DNA from: Phoronis australis
Taxonomy: Eukaryota; Phoronida; Phoronidae
Direction of reading: 5' to 3'
Length of the DNA: 39,546 nt
Assembly: GCA_002633005.1 (NCBI GenBank)
Contig: NMRA01000325.1
Coordinates: 415,290 to 454,835, forward strand
Below are positions 29,312 through 39,546 of this stretch, in pieces (the stretch's first letter is position 1; every line of letters begins with the position of its first letter). Under the pieces are notes generated by a model. That model worked only from the letters and a program-made list of their open reading frames with translations. It did no database searches and was not told the origin of the DNA. The position numbers were made by a program, and so were the translations under genes.

Positions 29312-32300
29312 CTGGAACAAACCAAGAGTCCTCAAAATGACATCATGTATAAGTGAGAGCAGCTAGGTCACAAGTCGTGATATCAAGATGGTGTCTGTAA
29401 GTTGTTTGGGTCCATTAAGCCAAGACATTTAGGTTCAGCAAACTAAGTCCCACAGGACAGAAGACCTGTGTTCTTTTCACAATAACACAACCACTTCATG
29501 GTACGATGATGACAATTATATGTCTCCAGCTCACTCCCCCATCACTCACCCACATGCTAAAAGTTAAAACCATGCCAAGAGAGTGAGGAAAAATCCTGAA
29601 TTCTGTGTCAATGACGACAAAGTGTTATTGCTTCTTTAGCCTGTTAAACAGCGCTGCAACAGCTTGTGATCAATGGTGTTTGTCTGACCTGATACACACC
29701 AAAGGGGAACTTTACTAGGAACATCATTAAATGACAACCACAGGGACAGAGGTCTTATCTGAATTCTTCAGCAGGTCACATTTTTGAAAATGACAGCAAA
29801 ACCTTAGTCAACCACGAACTGTCATTCTGTGTCACAACACAGTAAATAATCTGTCTTTTATCACAGGTTTGCGAAACAAACCCTAGTTTTATTGTACTCC
29901 ATTCCAAAGTGAATTACAGACAGGCATGGTGGGTCATGTGTTATTTAGAGGCCTTTGGTAAAATTCAGGAATTTTCATAGCCTCAATCGAGAAAACAGTA
30001 TGCGAGGTGCGGTCCAGATGACAGTGCAAATGACCAAGTTTTTCCATATGTGGTAAATACAGGCAGATCGATTCGAAATCAAAGAATAATATCAGCATTA
30101 CGATTGGTTAACAGAGCTTTGACCCCATGACCAGTGAGGAAACACTACACAGTGCAATGCTACTATTAACGGCAGTAATCAGGAAAACATGCATGTGTTT
30201 ATACAACGCTGGGACTCGAAAATTATGCGAAAGAGAATTCTGACGACTTAAAGAACGAATTTCAATAGTGAATTAAGAAGCAAGCATAGAATGTTCTCTT
30301 TGCCAGTACAAGTAATAAAAAGGTAGCGACTATGCTAAAATCACAGTGCTTGGCAAATCATTCACCATGTATTTACTTCTTAGAAAGACATTGAATTTCA
30401 GGCGTGATTCTCAAGTGGAATAAAGCCGTGTGCCAACATCAAATCACAATGGTCCAACTGAGACACTTGCCCTATGGTATAAATGCATTCATCAGCTAAA
30501 TTCCTCATGTGGGGCTTAATTGGGCCTTTGCACAGACAAACCCATACAAGATGCATCCAATTCTGAGGCTAAAGAGGGGCCTTTATTCATTAGCGCCACC
30601 TAGTGAGTATCAAGTTGCTAATTGGTTCTGTTCATACCAACAACAGCCACAGTTCCCAGACTAGTTTCCTTGACAACAACAGTAACGTCTTGACTGGTAT
30701 GACCAGGAGTGGCTATCACCTCCACATGTTCCCCAATCTCAAACGGAATGCCCTGAAATAATGTAGGACAGTCTTGACTTGCAGATGTTTTGTGAGCCCA
30801 TAAAAAGGCTTTAGAGTTAGACACTGGGACGTTGGGACAGCCACAAAACAGCTAGGTGTCACCAACTTTTACATTTTGAATGCCATTCTCACATATACAG
30901 CTATTAAAGGTAATTCTCTACTTAACAGAAATTAAATTGCTTTCTGCTGATCAATATGAAAGTACTTTGCCCCATCGTTAATGATACACTCTTTTGAACA
31001 TTTCACTCTTATTGACACCACACTCATCTCATTCATCTCATGTTTACAACAAGATGAGACATCCCATATGAATGGATGAATTGAGTGGTGAATATACAAT
31101 GTTCAGAAATTCCCACCAAGAAGCATCGAGTGAAATAAAAGAGGGTAAAATAAGTTATTTTTACAAATAGTTTTGGGTGATCGAAATGAGATGAGTGTGC
31201 AAAATAAATGGAAAATTACCGTAGAGTAAATATGTTGGATCTTTATCTCAAGAACAGCTGTTAAGAACGATTCAACTTAATTTGAAGTAGTTCAAGGGTC
31301 TATGTCATGAAAGCGACTTAAGCCTTTAAGACAGAAATATGTTCAGACGTTCCCACTTCAGAACTGATGAAAAACATGTTTAGCCAATAAATTATTAGCG
31401 CATGACAGTCTAGAAATAATTCATAGAAATTATTTCACAAACTAGCAGTTATACGTGTAGTCTGGGACACTTTGGACTTCCCCACAAGTGACATTTCATT
31501 ATTTTTCTGAAATAGTTGCATGGAGTGCAAGACCAAATTCCTGACATAAGTTTTTGGGTCACTTTTCATGAAACAGACCTCTGAATGAAATTCAGTCACT
31601 TCATTGAGAAGAGGTATTTTGTGACTTTCACAAACTGACAAAAGTCTATCGAAATTTTAGTACAATGCAAAGTTCTGAAATGCGCCCATGTGTTATATTT
31701 CTACGGGTGTTTAATAGCAACAAGAATGGTCATTAGATAGAGCAGAATACGACAAAACCATCTGAAAATGAGAAAACATCGTCACCTTCCTAACAGAGAA
31801 CCAGTTAGCTAAATTTCACGACGGTATGTCAAAGAATTCCAAAGATACAGAAGCAAATGCAACAAAGTAAAATTACCACAAGGAAGCACAACAAAGTAGA
31901 AGTCATTATCTGCTGTCAAGTTCATCGCAATATATTTGACAAATTTTACAAATGATCATGCAAGGAATCAGGGAGATTGTGCTGCAGATGTAATAAAACG
32001 CCACTAGGGGGTAGCACAGTAGTTGGATCTACACAAAACTAACATTAGTCATCCTCTTATCAGTAGGATCCATCATACAGACAATCAAAATAATAGGTTA
32101 CATACACTTTTGAAGTCATGTATAGTGAATGTATCTCCTTTGCTGATGTCATGCGACACAATGTGAGTGGCCTCAAGAAACAGGTTCAAGTTGCCCACGT
32201 GGTCTGAGTGACCATGGGTGCACACCACGTAGTCAATGCTCTCCGGACTAACGCCGTTCTCTTTCAAGCCTGAAAGAATATCAGAGTGCTAGTCTTAAAT

Positions 32301-35300
32301 ATGATACAACTGCATGCCTACCACAGAACTGCAACTGCATGTCCTACACAGAACTGCAACTATGCCCACGAGAGAATTGCAACAAAACTATTAAGCAAAA
32401 CACATCAAGACGCAGTAGAAAACGTCTGAAGACTTGTTGAGCACTTGAAAACAATGAGCTTCAACTTAAAAGCTAAATAAACAGTTGACAGTGTTTGTTT
32501 TTATGAATTTTTCCCTAAATCTCATTGGGAAAAGCAGTGAAACTATAAAGCAAGACCATTTAACTAATTCTCTCATGATTTTGATGTGACTTTCTTCCCA
32601 ATTTTTTACATATCTATGAATACCGTACTATAGACTTTACAAGATAATCTGCTTTTTGAAAAAGTAAATGCAGGAGTAAAACTCACGACTGATGATAACG
32701 TCTCTGTCCCATGGACTTCCAGTGTCAACTAGTATGTTGTGCGGTCCTTTAAGTAGAGTCACACTTCCATCAGACTTCCAGGTACCTGGGTTTTCAAGAA
32801 AAGCAGAACACCACAATGACAAAACTAGTAACAATTTAAAGTCACGCAATTGGTTTATTAATTTTGATTCTTTTGTTCTTCTGAATCAGTATTTTTTTAC
32901 TTCCCAATTCAAATAAAGATCCCCGAGGACAAGTCTCAGCGATTGTCTTACCTTACTAAACACTTTAAATCGGTAAATAAAACAACAAGAATGGATCAAC
33001 TGAAAATTTTAAATTTCAGTTGATCCATTCTTGTTGTTTTATTTACCGATTAATATTCTTCATTTCATGAAACAATACTATCCTTGGGAGGATCTGGATC
33101 GCCTTATTTAGTTTCAGATATATTTTCTACGTTATTAAACACTTTAAAAGATTCAATAAATGTAAATGTAAATATACAAGCAAACTGGGTTTTACATTAA
33201 ACAAAAAAAACACGTAAAACGCATGGTATTACAAAAATTGTTCTATACATTTCAGAAAATAGGAGAGATATTGTTACAAAGGTCTAAATTTGACTTCATT
33301 TTCAATTCCACCAAGGTTAAGAAGACCAGTATTGTTATATTGATAGGAGAGGTGCACGTAATGGAGTAGAGACATCCAGATGAACATTCAACAAAATGAT
33401 TGACTTTGCAAATTCCTTGCCTGATTGGAAACGCAGTTGAAACCCCAGCACCAGGGTACCGGTGACTGTGCAAATTATACCCCAAGTCGGCTTAACTTGA
33501 ATATGCAACAGAAATTCTCCAGTTTCTTTGGGACACCAAACTTCAAACCAAATTTGAATTTTCTCTATCCCGAGGATTTGGACATTGGCAGTTTTGGACT
33601 TCGTCATATTTCTCAAATATCAGAGACTGCATTTTGCATTAGAGGGTGAATATGGCAGTTCATAAAGTTGCTGAAAATAGACCATAGGGGCTCTTTAAAC
33701 GTATGTAAAACTTGAAATAGGATCAAAAGTGCATCCCACTAACTTCCCGTTTTTATTGTCATCTCAGTCCTTACCCTAAAACCAGACAAGCAGCTGACAT
33801 CGGACACTGACTACGCTAAAAACAGGAACCAATATAGTTCTTAGGCTGAAGGCAATCACAAATAGTGTTGACGAATGCGTGCCATTCTTTGGCTAACACT
33901 GAGGGTCCTTAAGTTAAAACTCAACAGGAGCAATGCACAGCATCAATAATCAGACGCGATTGCACTGCAAAGAGTTTGCTTCTGGGGGTTTAACAACTAT
34001 CAATCATTGTGATTACCTAAATTAACAATGTTCTCACAGCAACGTAATATGGCGTGAAAAGTCAAATTCAAGTATCACTTGTCGGATGACAGGTAATGTC
34101 AAAAAATTTTCTCAAGAAAGAAGTTGCAGTTTTCCAATTGAAAACATTACAGGCAATGATAATAAAGTTTTATGATCTGGAGAGTGTAGAGAGATCACTC
34201 AGGGCTGGCTGGGTTTTCAGATCTTGTGCAGAAAAGAGCGAAAGCCAAATTTATGCTTCCATATAGATACACTCCTTTGTCAAGTGCGGCACCTTTTACA
34301 TTTTGCTCACATGGATCTGAGACGACCAAGCATTACAAGATTCAACATCAAAACTGAAAAATAGAGTGTCACCTTACACTTTCCAATTACATGTGATGTA
34401 ATGGATCAACATATTTTCCAGTTGTTTCTCAAGCAAAGTTTGGTGGTGATAGTCAAGGCCTGGGTGTAAGATGCAAAACTGATAGCGCCTGGCAAATGGC
34501 ACCTGCCATGATGTTTTCATTAAAGAAATTAGTTTTGTTGTCACGTTACCTGGCCCAACTTGTTTACTGTACCCAACAATTAAAACAATGACTTCATATG
34601 TAGACATTATCGGACCACTGGCAGCTAGGCATACATATAACCTGCATCCATCAAATTGATCTGAAATAAAATGAATCAAAATTAATTACCGCTTTTCTCA
34701 TCTTATATTGGACACTATATAGAATTGCTGAGTATAGTCCCGACTCCAGTTGTAAGTTCAAACAGTACACGCCCGAAGTGATGTGAGTGTCATGAGAAAT
34801 AGGTGAAGCCCGGTGAAATACTTCTTAAAAGCAACCACTTGTTTAGAAGTCCATGCTAAAAGCAAACAATGGTGAAATGCAACTTGAAGTTAACAATACG
34901 CCAGAATTTATTAATTTTACTAACTTGAAGTTGAATTTTACCACTGTACGTCTGTCAATTTTAAATTTGAAGCTGGAAAGAATTAGGGTCATCCTGGACT
35001 GGGCTATTCATGATACACATGTGGGTAATAAAATACAATCATCTTCACAACCACGGACATAAACCCTTTGCTAAAATGTGTTTGGTTACACAGTCCAACA
35101 GGGACACTTGTATGACTGAGCAGGATTCACAAAGAACTACTTTCACTGACCTTGCATGTTAATTTCAAAAGGCCAATTGTGTGTGAACAACACACGTCTT
35201 GTGTGCTCCATAATAACCAATTTCCCCAGAAGACACGTCACCTGTTCACAAGTTATATCTGATTTGCTTCCGATTCCTGTCTGCTTACCTCTTGTGTTTG

Positions 35301-38300
35301 GAGTCCATGCTCGGATAATTGCAAGACCACTCGGTGATGACTTGGGATTTTACACAAAATCTGGGATCGTATTGACGATCTTCAGGTCGTGCCCTGAACT
35401 CTGCAGCATTTTTATGTTGCGAATGAATTTGATGTTGCTGTTGGTAACTGGTAATGGTTTCAAAAGAGAATTATATCGTGGTAAGTAATATTATGAGACC
35501 CAAATTATGAGAGTTGAAGGCCCGATTCAATTTTTGTTTCATGTGCAAAAATTGGGGGGGAATAAAACAGTAATTTATAATTTTTATTTTGAAAGTTATT
35601 AAATAGCATATTTAAAAAGTTTGTGAAATGTACACATGGTTAGGTTTTTTGAATTTTGAAAATTGGGCAAGAAACGGGACTTTTATTATGTAAAACTAGA
35701 AAGTAGTCCACAGCCAATATTCTGCTTACGTTAATTCTGCTGGGCACACAACACAATGGGCCAATTACCATGAGTCATAAACCAGCAGTCGGAAATCGAG
35801 GAAACGGTCAAGTGTCATTGTACAATTCTGGGCATGATTCTTTGACAAGTTTTGTCCTCACTACTAATTAACTTTACAATATTTGTATAAAATGTAAATG
35901 CTCGAGGTAATCAGGGGGAGAAATGGGGACAATGAATCTGCACCTTCAGCCAAAAAACAACTGTTGATTTTGGTCATTTAGTAATTAAAAATCTTCTTGT
36001 CTTGTGTCCTTGAGAACTGAAATGTCTATTGTTTTCCACCTGACGCACATAGCCAAGTTTTCCCCTGAGGCCAAAAGAGATGTTTTGAGTTAAGGAATTG
36101 CTGTTTGGATCATGGTGTTGTGCCTAATTCAATAACGCAAAGTAAACATGTGGGGTGTCAAGTTTCTCCAGAAAGTAGTTTACGAGCAGAATGCATTGTG
36201 CTGGTTCCACGACTTTCACTCTTCAAATTAATGCAACTCCTCTCATCTGGGATATTTTTTCATTTGAAGTTGTTAGAACAGAAAGGCAGCTTTGTCGCAT
36301 CTGATCTGCGAAAACATGAATTTGTAACTTAACAGTGGACAGCCATAACCAAACTGTATCTGAGACACATACATTCAATGTCGGCAGCCATGGTTGATCG
36401 TACCAAACAGTAGTGGGCAAAACTCAAGTCACATGACTCGTTTCAGGGGAAAACTTGATACCGTTTAGTTTCAGACGCCCACACAGTATGGTATGTTGCA
36501 TACGGTAAAGTCTCACCAATTTTGGACACAATATAAGTAGTGCACATGTCTCATTTTTGATGAATTATATCCAATACCAGAATGCAGATGCTTCGCCATG
36601 CTTGTTCTATATCTGATAACACAGACAGTCAATATTTTGAAAAACTGCGGGCAACATTTACAACAATATTAGCAGCCTTGAAAAATGAAAAAAGTGTAAT
36701 TTTGGAAATTGTTTTTGTACGGAATTGCATTTTGGAGCAATCTGGTACATTTCGATTCATTCTGAAGTATTAGATTAATAGTCAATGAAAAATTTTCATT
36801 TTGGTGATTATACTGTCTTGTTAAACTTGAGCAGCTCACAGGAGTTTACCACATACTGGCTCTGTTCCATAAGGCTTGTGGGCTTCCTATTGTGTGTTAC
36901 TTTCACCCTCTCTGCTTGCATGCCCTAGCTTACTGCTGTCACCGTGACTCCCCTGTTTACTTCAATTGCTTCCAAATATTCAGTCATTTAACCTATTACC
37001 TTGGTCTCTAAATATAATAACTGTTGTTAACTTGTTTGTGTGTTATATCTCTTGCTGATTTAATTACTACACAACTCCACACAGGACGGCAAGAGATTGT
37101 AAAGCCTTGGCACAAAGCAGTATACTAAAAGTTTTGACGATAGTCTTCATACAACAAGCTGTCCGGGTTGAGAATGTAGAGAGTACGAGCGAGTTGGTAT
37201 ACATTAAGCCGTCTGACAAAAAGCATTGTGCCTTCAACCAAGTTAATGGGTCAATGAAGAGCTGCATGCTATTGAATAAATTATCGTTCGTCTTCTTCTT
37301 CCCAAATACAACGATCGTGGTATCGATCCTTAATTGTTGGCGCATTGTTAGTATAAAACTGAGGTGTACATAACTGTGAAAAATAACAATAAAACAAAGT
37401 GCTGGTAAGTGCCAAGATAAAACAGGTCTTAATGATTACTGTGTAAGATTGATGCTCAAGATGTGACTTGTGAATATTTCTATTGTTTCTGATGAGATGG
37501 CAAATTGTGGGAGTCTATTCCAGAGTAGAATGGCAGATGGAAAGAGTTTGCGTAGTATGCAGTGCTGATGAAAAATCTCTTAAAGGTATGACAGTGGGAG
37601 TTTCGTGATCTGGAGGTCTGAAGGAGTGGAAAGTATGAGTGAGGAATAGCTACCAGGTTATGTACGGTCTTGTACGAGAAAGGGATATTGTTCTGAGCTC
37701 GTCTTTCCTGGAGTGTGGGCCAGTAGAGTTTTGAGCATGGATGAAACGGAGGAGTACCTTGAGTGGTCATTTAAAACAAACCTGGCTGCTCTACGCTGTA
37801 TTATTTCTATTTTTTCAATGTTTGTGCGAGTGGATGGATCTCTGATGGAGGAAAAGTATCAGTTTTGGTCTATCAAATGAAGTGTAGGGAAGGGTTTTTG
37901 TTTTTTGAGCAGCATATTTGAGATTTCGTTTAATGAAGCCAAAAGTTTTGTTTGCCTTTGAGGTGATTGTGTCTATGAGTGTTCCACGATATATTGTTGG
38001 TGAGGGTGACCCCGAAGTATGGGGCTTCATTAATGCATTTGAGTGAAGTGTTGTGTAGGCTGTAATTTTATATTATGGGGGAACGTTTTCTGTGGATACG
38101 AAGAATATTGCATTTGGAGATATTAAAGTTCATTTTCCAGGAGTTTTCCCAAGAGGCTAGGGAAACTAAGTCTTGTTCAGAACTTGGCAATCGTGGGGGG
38201 AACCGTTGTGCCAGAGGTTAGAAAAAGCCAGACAGGCCTGTAAAGCAGAGCAGTTAATTGACATCTAGTATGTAAATTGAACAGCAGAAAGTTGATGGCA

Positions 38301-39079
38301 AATATGTCAGGCTGGCTTTACTGCACTCACTCAGTTGACACAGACTACGACAAAACACTACCGAAATTAGACAAACTCCCAAGGAACAGAAAACTATTGT
38401 ATCTGCAAAAGTATAGTCATGCAGGTATCATATTTCCTGGGGTAATATTTGCCTTGCCAGCCACACCACGAGATCACAGACGCCTTTATCAGCCGCTCAC
38501 CTTTATTATACTAGACCTACGCAGTGGCGGATTTAGAGGGGGGCCAAGTGGGTCATGTCCCCCCTAAAATTCTCCCAGCCGGCAGTTCGGGGGTGCGAAT
38601 GTCTGACGGGCAAAATTTTGGCTCATACTCTGCCCTGCCCCACCCAACTCAAAATCCTGGATCCGCCCCTGCTACGTAACATCAGTGACAACATTAGGCT
38701 ACGGGGTGGTGCTGTAGGCAATTTAACCTCTGGAGCCTCTAGTGGATGAAGCTACTCGAACTCAAACGTCAAGACGTATGTGCGGGAATTTTGTGACATT
38801 TTGTATGGCTATATTTAGCGTGTAGAGTGTCGGCAGTTTTAATTCACCAACAACAATGGAACATTGTGAACTGTTGTGAACATGCACCCCAGTGCTCAGA
38901 CAAACAAAACGTAGTTCAGCAGACATCAACAGTGGGCATTTCCCCAAAAAAAAAAACTGGAGAGAACGTCGACATCAAGCAACCGTAACCACCACTGACA
39001 AGTTGGCAAAAGTTTTAGTTAGGCCAACAACTATAGTCCGGTTACCTATTGTCGTCAGGCTCCAAAGGTCGTCCGCCAT
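29112..39079 (-). CDS. MBLAC1: MBLAC1-like metallo-beta-lactamase-fold hydrolase, spliced
   Basis: Gene-level entry, read right to left. Six exons join in phase to 240 codons, or 211 if translation starts at the ATG at 34605-34607. Zinc-site motifs are all present in the 240-residue numbering: LVDTGSPW at 67-74, THGHSDH at 99-105 (HxHxDH), TPGH with H154, GD at 175-176, and PGHG with H218. Human MBLAC1 is 266 residues, so this is near full length. Published work assigns human MBLAC1 to 3' end cleavage of replication-dependent histone pre-mRNA, and the nematode relative SWIP-10 to glial control of dopamine neurons. Which role applies here is not visible from sequence. All catalytic ligands are intact, so an active hydrolase is inferred. 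It is transcribed towards the exchanger gene. Confidence 0.93.
30593..30606 (-). promoter_or_regulatory. CTCF-like motif
   Basis: Minus strand reads TCACTAGGTGGCGC, a near-consensus CTCF core, in an MBLAC1-like intron about 30 bases past the exon 5 donor. Confidence 0.4.
30638..30752 (-). CDS. MBLAC1: MBLAC1-like exon 5 (TPGH motif)
   Basis: 115 bases after ttatttcag and before gtatga (minus strand). Encodes GIPFEIGEHVEVIATPGHTS, then QDVTVVV and SLGTVAVV. Supplies the third zinc-ligand His, and leaves the first base of the Gly preceding the bridging Asp. Confidence 0.93.
32001..32016 (+). promoter_or_regulatory. CTCF-like motif
   Basis: CCACTAGGGGGTAGCA is close to the CTCF core. It is in the opposite orientation to the site at 30593, 1.4 kb away. 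Confidence 0.4.
32106..32269 (-). CDS. MBLAC1: MBLAC1-like exon 4 (HxHxDH motif)
   Basis: 164 bases. Encodes RLKENGVSPESIDYVV, then CTHGHSDHVGNLNLF and HIVSHDISKGD, ending HDFKS. The donor is placed at AAAAGT|gtatgt rather than AAAA|gtgtat, because only this gives phase 0 and the family-typical spacing to GIPFEIGEHVEV in the next exon. Confidence 0.93.
32307..32393. repeat. Short imperfect tandem repeat
   Basis: About three diverged copies of a 27-30 base unit containing caactgcatg.cctaccacag and gaactg, in the intron between MBLAC1-like exons 3 and 4. Confidence 0.65.
32687..32785 (-). CDS. MBLAC1: MBLAC1-like exon 3
   Basis: 99 bases. Encodes TWKSDGSVTLLKGPHN, then ILVDTGSPWDRDVIIS. The SDGSVTL and LVDTG(S/G)PW motifs are diagnostic of MBLAC1. 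The acceptor is aacccag and the donor gtgagt on the minus strand. Confidence 0.93.
32968..33051. repeat. Perfect 38-bp inverted repeat with 8-nt loop
   Basis: Arms 32968-33005 and 33014-33051 are exact reverse complements around an attttaaa loop, within the intron between MBLAC1-like exons 2 and 3. Similarity stops abruptly at both outer ends. The perfect match implies recent origin, by fold-back template switching or a cloning/sequencing chimera. Confidence 0.95.
34550..34660 (-). CDS. MBLAC1: MBLAC1-like exon 2 (alternative start)
   Basis: 111 bases between a tttatttcag acceptor and gtaacg donor (minus strand). The conserved part begins MSTYEVIVLIVGYSKQVGP, whose ATG at 34605-34607 is the likely start if the upstream exon is non-coding. 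The Y.V.V...GYS pattern matches the first strand of MBLAC1 proteins. Confidence 0.85.
37450..38205 (-). mobile_element. Broken non-LTR retrotransposon (CR1/jockey-like) reverse transcriptase C-terminus
   Basis: Minus-strand frames give, in order, SWKMNFNISKCNILRI, APYFGVTLTN.ISWNTH, TSKANKTFGFIKRNL, and then LYWPTLQERRAQNNI, KTVHNLVAIP and HTFKRFF..TAYYANSF. This is the order in the thumb and C-terminal region of LINE reverse transcriptases of the CR1/jockey group. At least two frame changes and an in-frame stop show it is dead. The N-terminal part, including the catalytic residues, is absent. It has the same orientation as the MBLAC1-like gene. I am sure of the class, not of the clade. Confidence 0.8.
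38522..38671. mobile_element. 150-bp TIR element with 5-bp target duplication (hAT-like MITE)
   Basis: Ends CAGTGGCGGATTTAGA and, inverted, CAGGGGCGGATCCAGG form terminal inverted repeats of about 16 bases with a few mismatches. Perfect 5-bp direct repeats ctacg flank it at 38517-38521 and 38672-38676. Non-coding and GC-richer than the surroundings. CAG-starting ends with a 5-bp duplication would suit the hAT5-type group. Confidence 0.75.
39046..39079 (-). CDS. MBLAC1: MBLAC1-like candidate first coding exon
   Basis: ATG at 39077-39079 in an excellent initiation context (aacaagATGGCG) reads MADDLWSLTTI and meets a gtaacc donor one base into a codon. The phase matches the exon at 34550-34660, giving an in-frame MADD...GPIMSTYEV start. 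Most relatives begin near MSTYEV, so this extension could instead be 5' UTR, or belong to an alternative transcript. The phase match alone has a one-in-three chance. Confidence 0.55.
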
Positions 39080-39160
39080 CTTGTTTCGCGTGCAGCGCAA
39101 CCACGCGGGACTTAGCGTTCCAATTTGGAGTGCTCGTGTGCACGTTAGGTACTAACTTAT
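39073..39160 (-). promoter_or_regulatory. Candidate MBLAC1 promoter/initiator patch with YY1-type motif
   Basis: CpG-richer than the surroundings. Minus-strand AAGATGGCGG (39073-39082) fits the YY1 site often found at, and just downstream of, start sites of housekeeping genes, and it overlaps the candidate ATG. A CCAAT box sits at 39120-39124. The transcription start itself cannot be seen. Confidence 0.5.
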
Positions 39161-39546
39161 CGGAAGAGACACGTATCAAAGTAATGAGACAAAAATCGGT
39201 GAGTTTACCGATTGTTTTTTAAAACCACTTAAAAATCAGTAGATTTTACTAATACACTTTTTTGTGCGTTTTCAGAAGATGTTTTCGAATTTAAATGTTC
39301 TTCCGACGGGACACAAAACATGATCCAGGGTTTGTTTATGCAATGTATCTGTTTTTCCCAGGCACTAGTAGGATCTAGAAGGCCAAAGGACAAATCCGCA
39401 GACAAATGCGATACGCTGGGTTCTTAACATTTTTGCCTCACGTTCACCATTAAACTGCATTGAAATGTTGTCCAATTGGCTTTTATTGGAAACCACAGTG
39501 CAGAGCTCAACATCAAAGCTTCAAATCGAGTTTATGTCAATAAAAA

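Larger units (their letters stand above)
29312..32105. other. MBLAC1-like introns 4 and 5
   Basis: Introns at 29312-30637 and 30753-32105. CTCF-like sites are at 30593-30606 and 32001-32016. No other feature is supported. Confidence 0.6.
34661..39045. other. MBLAC1-like first intron (candidate)
   Basis: About 4.4 kb between the candidate first exon and exon 2. It contains the retrotransposon remnant at 37450-38205 and the inverted-repeat element at 38522-38671. The plus-strand open frame at 35156-35488 has no recognised homology. Confidence 0.5.

Noticed and set aside
32108-32111. Alternative donor AAAA|gtgtat for MBLAC1-like exon 4, with an upstream acceptor for exon 5
   Set aside because: It leaves phase 1, which gives TGA in exon 5 with the strong acceptor, or a non-family insert with an upstream AG. 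AAAAGT|gtatgt fits frame and spacing exactly.
35156-35488. 110-codon plus-strand open frame inside the MBLAC1-like intron
   Set aside because: No homology recognised, antisense to the gene, with nothing to support it as an exon. A gtaagt near its end is not matched by an identified partner exon.
1-39546. A novel multigene or defence-type system
   Set aside because: Both recognisable genes are ordinary conserved animal genes, and remaining open frames show no shared logic. Nothing in the sequence supports such a claim.

Overview
This window is nuclear DNA of an invertebrate animal, not a prokaryote. Coding sequence occurs as short exons of about 50-200 bases bounded by GT-AG introns of 0.4-7 kb, the background is AT-rich, and there are no operons or ribosome binding sites. 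Two genes are recognisable, both conserved across animals. About 2% difference between repeated (probably allelic) stretches, plus the transposon remnants, suggests a highly heterozygous, perhaps marine, deuterostome or lophotrochozoan. I cannot name the species.

Left two thirds (1-about 27 kb), plus strand: the 3' part of an endosomal/Golgi-type Na+(K+)/H+ exchanger of the SLC9A6/A7/A9 group. Sixteen distinct exons give about 547 residues in one continuous reading frame, from a transmembrane segment near the N-terminus to the stop codon at 24571-24573. The 5' exons lie to the left of the window. The 3' UTR may run to a poly(A) signal near 27.07 kb.

Two blocks of this gene appear twice in tandem: 170-2275 with 2277-4526, and 13516-14967 with 14969-16429. 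In each case a single N (2276, 14968) sits exactly at the junction. The exons inside are practically identical, and using both copies would break the reading frame. The simplest reading is that two haplotypes were placed one after the other during assembly.

Right third (29.1-39.1 kb), minus strand: a complete MBLAC1-like metallo-beta-lactamase-fold gene. It has four or five well-supported coding exons and a candidate short first exon at 39046-39079, inside a CpG-richer promoter-like patch with a YY1-type motif. All zinc-ligand motifs are intact. The two genes converge tail to tail, with about 2 kb between the exchanger's last candidate poly(A) signal and the MBLAC1 stop codon.

Other structure: a minisatellite made of 5' splice-site-like units directly after an exchanger exon; a 26-bp VNTR; a perfect 38-bp inverted repeat; a broken non-LTR retrotransposon fragment; two short terminal-inverted-repeat elements; and several CTCF-like motifs. 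I found no CRISPR array, tRNA, rRNA or clearly novel multigene system. The most useful observations are the two probable false duplications and the reconstructed gene models.
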